Source: Tridacna crocea (Eukaryota; Mollusca; Bivalvia; Cardiida; Cardiidae). From it: a stretch of 64,000 nt of DNA. Below are positions 32,906-42,409 of this stretch, piece by piece (position 1 is the first letter of the stretch; each line of letters starts with the position of its first letter). The translations under genes and the position numbers were made by a program. Where the stretch lies: the NCBI GenBank assembly GCA_943736015.1, contig OX031070.1:20977673-21041672 (forward strand), read 5' to 3'. The notes under the pieces were generated by a model. That model made no database searches and was not told where the DNA came from. It saw nothing but the letters and a program-made list of their open reading frames with translations.

Positions 32906-33268
32906 CATCCTCGGATACCCCAGGGTCTCCCTATTTGCTACGCTACATCGACCCTGGGACAATTGACTAATAAAACTTTGAATCAGCCGCCGAAAATCGA
33001 TACGAAACGTCATACCGTACAGTCCACTCGCCCATCACAAAATGATGATAGAACCAATGAAAAGCCAGCATTCGGCCAGCGGTAAAGCGAGCCGCCGAAA
33101 ATCGATACGAAACGTCATAGCGTACAGTACACTCGCCCATCACAAAATGATGATGGAACCAATGAAAAGCCAGCATTCGGCCAGCGGTAAAGCGAAGGAA
33201 ATTCAACTAATTGTCCCAGGGGTCGATGTAGCGTATCAAATAGGGAGACCCCGGGGTATCCGAGGATG
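32906..33268. mobile_element. MULE-like non-autonomous element, ~65-bp TIRs, 9-bp TSD
   Basis: The ends are CATCCTCGGATACCCC and GGGGTATCCGAGGATG. The TIR continues inward through GTCTCCCTATTTG and CGCTACATCGACCC to GGGACAATT. The 9-bp TAGCCTATT is repeated exactly at 32897-32905 and 33269-33277. The interior is two tandem 105-bp units (32986-33090, 33091-33195). Long TIRs with a 9-bp TSD are the Mutator-like signature. No ORF. Confidence 0.8.
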
Positions 33269-33342
33269 TAGCCTATTGTATGTCTTCAAGTTTGAAACCA
33301 TTTGGCCGGAGTTGTAAAGTTTGGCTTGTAGTGTTTTCACTT

Positions 33343-33385
33343 ATTACCCAGTGGAGCGATACAGGGCCATCATGACCCTCTTGTT
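33343..33385 (-). repeat. HINE-like 5'-end duplicate
   Basis: CCAGTGGAGCGATACAGGGC with the CATCATGACCCTCTTGTT palindrome. The flanking 33277-33418 repeats 32700-32850, on the other side of the MULE-like insertion. Confidence 0.55.
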
Positions 33386-34278
33386 TCAAGTCATATCCCC
33401 TATTGCATCTGTGAAATAGATTACCGGTAACAGAGTAGGAGGGTAAGAATAACAAAGGAAAAAAAGCATCTTAAGTAATGAAAATAGCCAAATCTTAGTG
33501 TTAGCATACTTATGGTTACAGTTGTGAATATACATGTATAATGAAATAACGAAATCAAAGGGTAGTTTGCAACAACAAATTCTACTGTTGCACCTCACTT
33601 TTGAGGTGCTAAATGCTAAAACTCCATAACTGTTCTTAATTCTGGTCCTCTATGTCTGTCCTAGTAGCTCTAGCCAAAACTGTGAAAAAATCTAGCCAGA
33701 AATATTAATACATTCAATGTGAAGAATGAAAATCAGAGATTGTTTTCAATTCATTCTGCAAGGAACATTTATTAGGTTTTTTACGCTATGTGAAATTGGT
33801 CAGACTTGATTTAATATAAGTCTTACATACATGTAAATGTGGATTTTTAAGAGCATCTTAAATTCAAAAGATTTGTCAAAAAGATTGCATTATTTCATTG
33901 TTTTTTTCATTATTGTGAACTTAGGAAAAGTTCAATTTTTGTTATAGGCAAATTTGGGATAGGCGCGTTCATTAGCATATAAAAAAAATCTGCACCACTT
34001 TCAGATCTGGCATCCATGCTTAAAGTGACTCTAATAGGCTATTCTAACTCACTGAACCATTTGAATTTTTCTACCAGATGGATTGAAAAAAAATTAAAAA
34101 TAGGGCCCTTTTTTGATCTGGGCCTTAGCCTATAAAGTGCACAGACTGCGCAGGCTGATCTGAGATGACACTTTACGCAAATGTCCGAATGCCCCTTATC
34201 GCGTGTTGCAAGCCATATACAATCCTTTTCTCCAATAAAAAATCTACTCCACTACAAAACACTAAGCAATTATTTTGA

Positions 34279-34475
34279 AAAGTACAAAGCCTGTCCCTCA
34301 TTTGCATTAATTTCTCTTGCAAGGAAATTTTGGGCAGATTTATTTTTTTACCATTTGCATTCGTTGGGACCACTGGTCAAGAAATGGACAAAGCCTGTCT
34401 CTCATTTGCATTTCTCTTGTAAGGCAGATTTAATTTTTCAGCTTTGCATTTGTTGGGATCACAGATCAAAAATTG
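34279..34475 (+). repeat. Two-copy tandem duplication, ~100 bp
   Basis: AAAGCCTGTCCCTCATTTGC and AAAGCCTGTCTCTCATTTGC start two units that both run to TTTGCATTYGTTGGGAYCAC. Confidence 0.75.
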
Positions 34476-34643
34476 GACACTTCTAGCTATTACAACCTGA
34501 ATGTTTCAATTGCTCGTTTGACATTAACTCATTACCAAACAGCAATATTTTAGGCTTGTCCAAATCAAAAACATTTGCAGACAACATAATAAAAGTGACT
34601 GAAAATTTGAAATTTGTTTTGTGAAGGGGAGAAAACATTGTGG

Positions 34644-34851
34644 TCTTACGAACGAAGTCCGTAACAAAGAAACAAATGAATAAATGCATGGCAGAAATAA
34701 GGATCGGAGTGGGATTCGAACTCCGAACTCCCGGACGCAAAGCCAATACCCTAACCACTGAGCCAAAGAGATATCTCCCTGATGCAGTAGCCAGGTATTG
34801 TATTTAAATCGGGAGTATATGCCATGCAGGAAGGAGTGGTCTCCCGTAACA
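34644..34851 (-). repeat. TRIM 3' LTR
   Basis: 208 bp; on the minus strand it begins TGTTACGGGAG and ends TTCGTTCGTAAGA. ~99% identical to the 5' LTR. Confidence 0.9.
34700..34772 (-). promoter_or_regulatory. tRNA-like Pol III promoter in 3' LTR
   Basis: A box TGGCTCAGTGG (34755-34765) and B box GTTCGAATCCC (34711-34721) sit at tRNA positions 8 and 52. CGGAGT / ACTCCG closes a stem around the B box. The acceptor stem and anticodon arm are poor, so it is tRNA-derived and not a tRNA gene. Confidence 0.8.
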
Positions 34852-34862
34852 CACCCCCTCTT
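34852..34862 (-). promoter_or_regulatory. TRIM polypurine tract
   Basis: Minus-strand AAGAGGGGGTG abuts the 3' LTR start (TGTTACGG), the place where plus-strand priming is expected. Confidence 0.8.
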
Positions 34863-34949
34863 AAAGTCATCATTTATTGATGACTCAAAGCCTTATTAGG
34901 CAGGAAGTCCGATTTTGGACAACAAATGGGATTAATGGCTCAATGGCCA

Positions 34950-34967
34950 ATCCCGGACGAGCCCCCA
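34950..34967 (-). promoter_or_regulatory. TRIM primer binding site, tRNA-Pro type
   Basis: TGGGGGCTCGTCCGGGAT on the minus strand, directly after the 5' LTR with no gap. It is the known 18-nt complement of the tRNA-Pro 3' end used by many gammaretroviruses and ERVs. Confidence 0.88.
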
Positions 34968-35175
34968 TCTTACGAACGAAGTCCGTAACAAAGAAACAAA
35001 TGAATAAATGCATGGCAGAAATAAGGATCGGAGCGGGATTCGAACTCCGAACTCCCGGACGCAAAGCCAATACCCTAACCACTGAGCCAAAGAGATATCT
35101 CCCTGACGCAGTAGCCAGGTATTGTATTTAAATCGGGAGTATATGCCATGCAGGAAGGAGTGGTCTCCCGTAACA
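34968..35175 (-). repeat. TRIM 5' LTR
   Basis: 208 bp, same boundaries as the 3' LTR. Its outer end meets the GTGG duplication at 35176. Confidence 0.9.
35024..35096 (-). promoter_or_regulatory. tRNA-like Pol III promoter in 5' LTR
   Basis: A box at 35079-35089 and B box at 35035-35045. The closing stem has one T-G pair in place of T-A. A transcript from here meets no TTTT until the flanking MITE near 34632. Confidence 0.8.
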
Positions 35176-35583
35176 GTGGAAAAAGGAGAAAATGCTGGTT
35201 ACCAGCATTTTCTCCTTTTTCCACAATGGTTTTTTGAGGCTTCTTTCTCAGGGTTGTCAAAAGTAGGGATTGTGTGGTAATGGGTTAAATGGGTATTTTA
35301 CGGTGTTTTCAACATCATTTCAGTCACACCAAGGCCAAAGCTCACATACGCATGTTGTCCTCAGGTTTCAAGAGTATTTGGCAACAGTGTTGAAGTGTCT
35401 TGCTCAAGGATACTCCTACGAAAAACCTCATGGATCCAGTGATGCCAAAACTTGAGGCTTCCATGTCACCAATCCAACACTTTACCACACTGGACCCCAG
35501 TCTAGGCGATATAGACATTTGAGATCAAAGAACAGATTGCACATTGTGCAATGGCTTCAAAAGCAGCAAGTTTGTAAGTTACA

Positions 35584-35812
35584 TTAACCCATTAACACAC
35601 AATCCCTACTTTTGAGGCCCCCAAGAAAGAAGCCTTTTGAAAACACTGTAGGAAAAGGAGAAAATGCTGGTAACCAGCATTTTCTCCTTTTCCCACAGTG
35701 TTTTCTACCCTTCCCAGAACAAATTTCAATTTTTCAGTCACCTTTACTTTGTTGTCTGCAAATGCTTTCAATTTGAACCAGTCTAAAATTTTGTCTTGTG
35801 GTAAAGAGTTAA
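35584..35812 (+). repeat. Palindromic TTAA MITE, subfamily I
   Basis: TTAA at both ends; ACACTGTAGG / CCCACAGTGT arms as at 10225. Confidence 0.92.
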
Positions 35813-36568
35813 ATAATAATGTTAACTAAAATTCAGCCAAACTTTTATATGCATGTAACAAATAACCAACAACAGATACTTTAATTACTTTTATTTTTGC
35901 ACCTGCCAACATATGTGACAAAGGTACCAATGACTATGTTTCAATCAATGATTTACTTACACAATGATGCCAATAAAAAATCAGACTGACATCCTCTCTA
36001 TTCTAATAGATCATACATATATATAATATATACATACACACACAAAAAATGACTATTTTTTTTTTCATTGTACAAAAATCAATTCATAACCAAAATTTAA
36101 CAGGTGATTCTATTAACAAACATGATACTTTTTACAGAGGCCTAAAAATAACGACCATCTGAATTTATACACACGCTGTAACAACTACGGTTTTGTCTAC
36201 TTTTGTTGTACCAATTATAAAAGATCTATTCTTTCAAATCAAGTTCATGAAATTATCCATCAATGCTATATATTATTCATCAATGGCAACCCTTCACATG
36301 TTTTAAAATTACTTCGTTCTTCTGTGAAAAGAATACTGATCTGAGAGCAATACTATTTCATTTACCTTGAATGAATAATATCATGTTGCTAGAACAAAAT
36401 GTATGTGTATATTTGTTAGACATCTTAAGTTCACATAGACGCACACTTAACTCATTCATTGATAGTTGTTCAAGGATCATGATCCAAAATGCAGAATAAA
36501 GCCAATAACTTAATTTTCAACACCATTATTTAATCTTGAAATTATTTCAAGAACACTTTGGTTCACAG
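35813..36568. other. AT-rich intergenic spacer
   Basis: Short AT and CA runs near 36010-36060; no gene or repeat family recognised. Confidence 0.4.
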
Positions 36569-36667
36569 TATATCGATGGGTGAGTGCAACACTGTTCTAA
36601 GTGCCTGTACATTCTACAGGCAAATGTACAGGCACTTAGAATAGTGTTGCACTCACCTACTGATATA
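36569..36667. repeat. 99-bp near-perfect hairpin element
   Basis: Arms of ~44 bp (GGGTGAGTGCAACACTGTTC, TAAGTGCCTGTACATT and their complements) around the 10-base loop CTACAGGCAA. Outer ends TATATCGATG / CTACTGATATA have diverged slightly. Confidence 0.8.
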
Positions 36668-36870
36668 ACCCTTAGGCTCATAAGCTCACAACTTTTGGCA
36701 CTTTTTTCGGACAGTGAAGATGAAAATAAGACTGCACAAAATGAGCAGAATCTTCAATCTACACTGCCCAGTCACATATTTTCTTTCCAGTGATACCAAC
36801 TTTGAATGCACAGTATTTGGTTTTTACACTAGAGTGGAAATTTCCATTTCATCTACCAGTACTTAGCAGC

Positions 36871-37069
36871 TTAAAGAACCCTTTACTAAACAACCCTGAA
36901 AACATTGTACAAAAAGGAGAAAATGCTGGTTACCAGCATTTTCTACTTTTCCCACAATGTTTTCTACCCCGCTCAAAACAAATTTCAATTTTCTAGTTCC
37001 TTTAATTTTTCCTTTAAAAGTGCTTTCAATTTGGACCAGTTCAGAATTTTGTCATTTGGTAAAGATTAA
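36871..37069 (+). repeat. Palindromic TTAA MITE, shortened short arm
   Basis: CCTTTACTAAACAACCCTG runs straight into AAAACATTGTAC, with ~25 bp of short arm missing. Confidence 0.83.
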
Positions 37070-37495
37070 GTTTATTGTCACCTTGTTGATGTGATGTGGT
37101 TTGATGAAACCATTTACCTTTATAGTGCCAAATAAGTGGTTATTTATTTTAAAACAAGACGCCATTATACCATAACATAGTGCCTGTTCAAACAAGTATA
37201 CCTAATGCCAAGATTGGACCACTAACTTGACTTGTATACCTAAATTTGACCATTTTGTATTTCTTTCAATTCAGAATTCCAAACAGAAGGATCTGCACTA
37301 AGAAAATCATCCTGAACATAGATTTATGACCCTAATCTTTCAACAATAGACATTCTGTTAAACATAAACTTTTGAAAATGTGGAAAAAAGGAAAAGATAA
37401 AACCTTAAATGTCTCTTGAAGTTATCTGCAAATACTTTTATTTTTAAGTGTTAAGTCAATGTGTTAAGTCAAACTTTTAAATGTAAGATCAAGAG
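37070..37495. other. Intergenic spacer
   Basis: No feature recognised. Confidence 0.4.
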
Positions 37496-37722
37496 TTAAC
37501 CCTTTACCATATGAAAAATTTACAGTGGTCCAAATTGAAAGCATTTGCAGACAACAAAATAAAAGTAACTGAAAATTTGAAATTTGTTTTGTGAAGGGTA
37601 GAAAACATTGTGTGAAAAGGAGAAAATGCTGGTTACCAGCATTTCCTCCTTTTCCCACAATGTTTTCAAAAGGCTTCTTTCTCAGGGCTGTTAAAAGTCA
37701 GGATTGTGTGGTAAAGTGTTAA
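37496..37722 (-). repeat. Palindromic TTAA MITE, subfamily I
   Basis: TTAA at both ends, long arm first. Confidence 0.92.
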
Positions 37723-38355
37723 GCTTGGATTTTAAGTAGAAAATTTATTTACAGATTATTACATGATGCTAAACAAAAACAGTCATTCAAATAAATGCAT
37801 GCGAAATGAGTTACAACACAGAGGAGAAAAAAAAAAATAGTGCATATACGTTTTATAATACATATGTAAAATCTGGAATCATAAAATTCAGGAATATTCG
37901 TATAAACGACAACATGTGCAAATTAACATAGTAACAGTTTCTATTTCATACGTCTGCAGGTTTTTTTTTTTAAACCATAAATATCTCACTATTAACAAAA
38001 GGCAATAACTGGCCTTTGTGACAAACACTCTGTCATCTCAAAATATTGAAATGGCGAAATGCAGCTGACAAGGCGGATACATTTTGGTAATTAGGTATGC
38101 CATGGTCAAGTGATCTGAGATACATTTTACTTATATGGCAAAATAGAGTGCTCCAGTTTTTCTTTTCAATTTTTGTAAACGAATCACATTCTGTTAATAC
38201 AAATGAATGGTGAATAAAATAACACACCATGAGGGTTTGTAACTGATATGGCCTTAGTAATATATAAACTTGGACAACCCTCTCCTGCCCTCTTCCAAGT
38301 ATATTTTCCTGTCCAAAGTTATAAAGATGCATAGCTAGTCACAATAATTCATCTT
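37723..38355. other. Intergenic spacer
   Basis: AT-rich; open frames here lack any recognisable protein. Confidence 0.4.
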
Positions 38356-38584
38356 TTAACCCTTCACCAAACAATCCCTGGTTTTAATGACCCTGAGATA
38401 GAAGTCTTTTGGAAACATTGTGGGAAAAGGAGAAAATGCTGGTAACCAGCATTTTCTCCTGTTCCTACAATGTTTTCCTCCTTACTAGAAACAAATTTCA
38501 ATTTTTGAATTATATTTATTTTGTTGTCTGCAAGTGCTTTCAATTCGGACAAGTCTAAAATTTTGTCGTTTGGTTAAGGGTTAA
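38356..38584 (+). repeat. Palindromic TTAA MITE, subfamily I
   Basis: TTAA at both ends; small changes CTCCTGTTCCTACAATG in the right arm. Confidence 0.91.
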
Positions 38585-38921
38585 ACCTGTCAGCAAATAT
38601 CTTCTTTAGGATCTTATTTCTGGCTCTCAAAATCTTTGATGATAGCAGTTTTTGACTGCTTTTAGTAATTAAATGTTCATTTCATTTCTTTGCTAAATAA
38701 GTAAAATGCTCATGTTTTGACCAGGGTACTGTCTGGGAAATTCACCCAATGTTTGTGAAGTATCTTACAGGTCATAGGCTTGAAACACCCAATGTATAAT
38801 CTTCTCAGTGAATGAATGAAATGCTATGAAAATAACTGTTGTTCAACATTATGGCTATTGCATTTTTCCGTAGTTTCAAAAATAGAGTGTTTCTTCAGTC
38901 TTTAGACAGACACCAGATTAG

Positions 38922-39110
38922 ACCTTTTAAACACAGCCCTGAGGACAAAGGCTTTTGAAAACATGGAGGGAAAAGGAAGAAATGCTAGTCACCAGCATTT
39001 TCTACTTTGCCCATAGCATATATGAAAACTTCTGCTCATTTACACTAATTTACAGATTTTTAGTCCAAAGCATCTTTCAGTTTGGAAGAGTCTATATTTG
39101 TCATTTGGTT
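38922..39110 (+). repeat. Palindromic TTAA MITE, decayed
   Basis: AATGCTAGTCACCAGCATTT centre and an eroded II-like long arm (TTTGGAAGAGTC). Confidence 0.68.
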
Positions 39111-39219
39111 TAAAAAAAAATCAAGTTATCTGTATATACATTTAAACAGCTTACAAAATACTAGAAAATATAGTCCATCATTTGCTTTAAATTTCTAATA
39201 CATAAAAACACTTTCAATC

Positions 39220-39350
39220 AAGGTTACACATATAACAACCCTGCAAAATCATAACTTTTATGTTATGAAAGCTTTTGAAATAGTGGCAAAAGGAGCTATT
39301 GCTCTTGACCAGTGATTGCTCTTTTACCAATAATGTTTTCCTTGTCATTA
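39220..39350 (+). repeat. Palindromic TTAA MITE, decayed subfamily II/III
   Basis: GTGGCAAAAGGAGCTATTGC and GATTGCTCTTTTACCAATAA are weakened palindrome arms. Confidence 0.5.
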
Positions 39351-39569
39351 ATTCAGAAACAAGAGTGTTCCAAGTTTTGCTGAATGATTGGTCTAGGATA
39401 CATATCTTTCTTGTTGAGGCCTGGATCATGAATAATTAATTCTGACCAGAATTCAATGAGACAGAGGCACTCTGCCAAAAGGGACTTTGATGCATTTCTG
39501 TGCTGCAAACCAAGCAAGTCATAACATGACTGGTGCCCTAAAATCTTTTTCATCTAACCTACAGAATTA

Positions 39570-39720
39570 TTAGATAGAATAGTCCTTTGACATGCAGGAA
39601 ACTGACCAATAGCAAAAGCATTTTGACCCCCTTCAGCCTGTGTCAACAGCAGACCAACATGGGTCAGTTCTATTTTGGAGAAGCATTGAAATGCCTTTTA
39701 TCAGAGCATGGCTTGTATTT
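39570..39720. repeat. Interspersed repeat with CATGCAGGAAACTGACC core
   Basis: GTCCTTTGACATGCAGGAAA, TTTTGACCCCCTTCAGCC and a CATGGGTCAGTTC tract resemble 365-520 and 19826-19975. Confidence 0.4.
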
Positions 39721-39899
39721 TTGTTCAGACCAATCCTGAAGATAACTCGACGAGTGGCAAAACTATACTAATTACTATGTCTAAGCCACTTCACAACATG
39801 GGTATTCTAATGGTGTTTAAAGTTAAACCATAATTTTTGTTCTAAAAAATCTTAGCAGTACAAATTAAAGTATCAAAAATTCCCTAAATGTCCCTAAAT

Positions 39900-40062
39900 G
39901 ATCCTAGAGAATAGCCACCAAAGTGAAGTTGTCTTGGAAGGGGTAGAACACTGACGGAAAAAGAGTAAATACCAGTTACCAGCATTTTATCCTTTTCTCT
40001 CCATTTTTTTGGAAGGCTTTCTTTCTCATGGATGTTAATAGTCAGGATTGTGAACTAAAAGG
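39900..40062 (-). repeat. Palindromic TTAA MITE, decayed
   Basis: CAGTTACCAGCATTTTATCC centre and a short arm ending GTTAATAGTCAGGATTGTG. Confidence 0.6.
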
Positions 40063-40065
40063 TCA

Positions 40066-40265
40066 ACAGCCCCAAAACACTTTCAAAATCATTGTGGAAA
40101 ATGGAGAAAATGCTTGAAAAGAGCATTTTCTCATTAAATAAGAAAAAGAAGACAATGCTAATTACAAGCATTTTCTCCTTTTCCCACAACCTAGTCCCAA
40201 ACAATTGTTTTACAATAGTTTGTTGTCTGCAAATGCTTTCAGATTAAGAAATTTAAAATTTTATC
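40066..40265 (+). repeat. Palindromic TTAA MITE, rearranged
   Basis: Two partial palindromes (AAATGCTTG...AGCATTTTC; AATGCTAATTACAAGCATTT) precede a long arm with CTGCAAATGCTTTCAG. Confidence 0.6.
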
Positions 40266-40506
40266 AACCGTAATGGTCTTAAGATATTCTGAAGCATACA
40301 AATTTTTCTGGCATTAAAATCCTGTGAAAAGTCTGTAATGAGAATTACTTCTGCAAGCTAGTGAGTGATAAATAATAAAAAAATATCTACAAAGCTCAGA
40401 GTAAATAAATAACAAAAATATTTCTACAAAAATTTGAGAGAGTGACATCTCAGTACATGTGACACCAGTTTAACCCTTACCCTGATAAATTAGTGAAATG
40501 AATCTT

Positions 40507-40732
40507 TTAACCCTTTACCAGATGACAAAATTTCAGCCTTGTCTAAGATGAAATCATTTGCAGACAACAATTCCAGTTGCTCAAAAGATGCAACTTACTT
40601 TTATAGAGTAAAAAACATTGTGGGAAAAAGAGAAAATCCCGGTTACCAGTATTTTCTCCTTTTCTCACAATGTTTTCAAAAGGGTTAAATCTCAGGGGTG
40701 TTAAAAGTCATTATTGTGTGGTAAAAGGTTAA
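40507..40732 (-). repeat. Palindromic TTAA MITE, subfamily I
   Basis: TTAA at both ends; centre changed to CCCGGTTACCAG. Confidence 0.88.
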
Positions 40733-40796
40733 GCTGATAGTAAAAATCCAAATTTTACTATTTCAAAGATGTTTCTTTATTGAAGGATAATGTCCT

Positions 40797-40860
40797 TATT
40801 GGACAGTGTAGATCCAAGATTGGACTGCAGAGTGCTGTCTAATCTTGGTCCTTGAGTAGC
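40797..40860. repeat. GATCAGACTGCACA foldback repeat
   Basis: GATCCAAGATTGGACTGCAG and GTCTAATCTTGGTCC pair around a short loop. Confidence 0.55.
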
Positions 40861-41174
40861 ACTAAGCAGACTAATGACCAGCCATGTCTTCTTTTGCTGC
40901 TAAATCTTGACACATGTTCATCTTGATCAGCTAAATTTCAAAATGATATTTTTTTAAAAAGTCTGGTTCAGGAAATGAAATGAACATATTACGGATTTTG
41001 ACACTTCACCAGATTGCGAGAAGATCTATTGCCAAAAAACAGTAAATAAATCAACACAGCCGAGGACGTGACTGATGGAAACCACATTGCATTTTTGTAA
41101 AGCATAAAAAGTCAAAGTAGGCCAGAAGATATCCTGTAATCTTATAACCATAGAGATACATGTACACAGATGCA

Positions 41175-41400
41175 TCCCTTACCATTTACAACACAATCAT
41201 GTGTTTAAATTATCATGAAGAAGTCTTCGAAAAAACTGTGAGAAAAGGAGAAAATACTGCTCAGCAGCATTTTCTCCCTTTTCCAACTTGCTTTCTAAAA
41301 TTTCAACAACTTATCTTCTATATAATCACATGTAATTTGTTATTTGCATTTGTTCTCAATTTTCTGGAGTCCAATATATTATTGTCTGGTACAGAGTTAT
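41175..41400 (+). repeat. Palindromic TTAA MITE, decayed
   Basis: TTTACAACACAATCATG, GAGAAAATACTGCTCAGCAG and GTCTGGTACAGAGTTA mark the order. Confidence 0.68.
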
Positions 41401-41517
41401 GTAAAAGGTCAATTTCTCTGAATTTTGATGAGAAATGATATCCAACTCTTTACAAAACAAAATTCAATTTTTCTGCTGTAATTCTGCTACATTGTTTTCA
41501 AGTTGTCATCCAGGGTC

Positions 41518-41746
41518 TTAACTCTTTAACACACAATCCTGACTTTTAACGACCCTGAGAAAGAAGCCTTTTAAAACCATTGTGGGAAAAGGAGAAAATG
41601 CTGGAAACCAGCATTTTCTCCTTTTCCTACCATGTTTTCTACCCTTCCTAAAACAAATTTCAATTTTTCAGTCAGATTTAATTTGATATCTGCAAATGCT
41701 TTCAATCTGGACTAGTCTAAAATTTTCTCATATGGTAAAGAGTTAA
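41518..41746 (+). repeat. Palindromic TTAA MITE, subfamily I
   Basis: TTAA at both ends; centre GCTGGAAACCAGC. A scrap of another copy precedes it (41445-41510). Confidence 0.91.
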
Positions 41747-42339
41747 AAACATGACCATGTTTAGTAAATGATTATGTTCTGCAAAGAATTTAGAAAATAC
41801 CGGTACCCTGTGGATTGTGTCTAAAAATGTGATCTATCATTAAACAAATACATTTGTGGATGAAAGTATAGAACAATACACATTTATCATGTTAGATATT
41901 TGAAATAATTTAACAATAAATTACAATACTATATCTTAATAATTTAATGATTCAGACAGTTATGCCTACTGTTTTTTCTATAATAAATAACTGCATCTCA
42001 TTAACTCCTTTTCTGCACTTGGCAGATCCTTTAGCAAAATGTACGGTTTTTATAAGGCTACATTTTTTGTTGGGGTGGGGCTGCCAAAATACGGAATTTT
42101 AACCATTCCCCTAGGTTGCCAGAGTTCTGGATGTATGTCGACTCATCTGCATTGACCAATCTCCTAAAACCATGTGATAAAAGCAACAAGTGGCATATTG
42201 TTTTAGACCACGGAAAACATTCTGTACCTGCATAACCTTTAGCCTCTTTTGTCCAATATCTAGTTTTCAAATAATTTGTAATGGGACGTGACAATAATCT
42301 CCAATATGTAGGGGGTAAGGTCAACATCAACAGAGCATC

Positions 42340-42409
42340 ATGATCCAAAAGTCTTGCAAACACTATCAATTTAGAAGATTCAAGATATTTGTCATTTGGT
42401 AAAGAGTTA
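42340..42409 (+). repeat. Palindromic TTAA MITE, long-arm scrap
   Basis: TTGCAAACACTATCAATTTA and TTTGTCATTTGGTAAAGAG before a TTAA. Confidence 0.55.

Larger units (their letters stand above)
29045..34200. mobile_element. ~5.1-kb composite element bounded by long inverted repeats
   Basis: Outer inverted segments: GACATTTGCGTAAAGTGTCG and TCTCAGATCAGCCTGC at 29068-29105, mirrored at 34140-34195. Inner segments: TTTTTTTTCAATCCATCTGG to GTGGTGCAGATTTT at 29230-29337, mirrored at 33985-34100. Inside lie two HINE-like elements and a MULE-like element, so much of the length is later insertion. No transposase is recognised. The region 29345-30540 is AT-rich with three TTACCCCACC motifs and nothing else seen. 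Confidence 0.5.
34644..35175 (-). mobile_element. Terminal-repeat retrotransposon in miniature (TRIM), 532 bp, tRNA-like LTRs
   Basis: Two 208-bp direct repeats enclose 116 bp of interior, and the element is flanked by the 4-bp duplication GTGG (34640-34643, 35176-35179). Read on the minus strand, each LTR starts TGTTACGGGAGACC. The 5' LTR is followed at once by an 18-nt primer binding site, and the 3' LTR is preceded by a polypurine tract. The LTRs differ at two sites only (34710 vs 35034; 34783 vs 35107), so the insertion is young. There is no coding capacity, so reverse transcriptase and integrase must come from another element. No TTTT tract occurs on the minus strand within the element. 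Confidence 0.9.
34524..35287 (-). repeat. Palindromic TTAA MITE, subfamily I, split by a TRIM
   Basis: TTAA at 34524-34527 and 35284-35287. The left palindrome arm stops at AAAACATTGTGG (34643) and resumes at GTGGAAAAAGG (35176). Removing 34644-35175 and one GTGG restores a normal ~230-bp copy. Confidence 0.92.

Noticed and set aside
34700-34772. Genuine tRNA gene
   Set aside because: A and B boxes are good, but the acceptor stem and anticodon arm do not fold properly and the unit is duplicated exactly with the LTR.
34644-35175. Endogenous retrovirus remnant suggested by the tRNA-Pro PBS
   Set aside because: The interior is 116 bp with no gag, pol or env trace, and the element is complete at both ends, so it is a TRIM and not a decayed provirus.
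35320-35490. SINE-like tract with AAGTGTCTTGCTCAAGGATA
   Set aside because: Resembles a widespread SINE tail motif, but I could not define ends or a second convincing copy.
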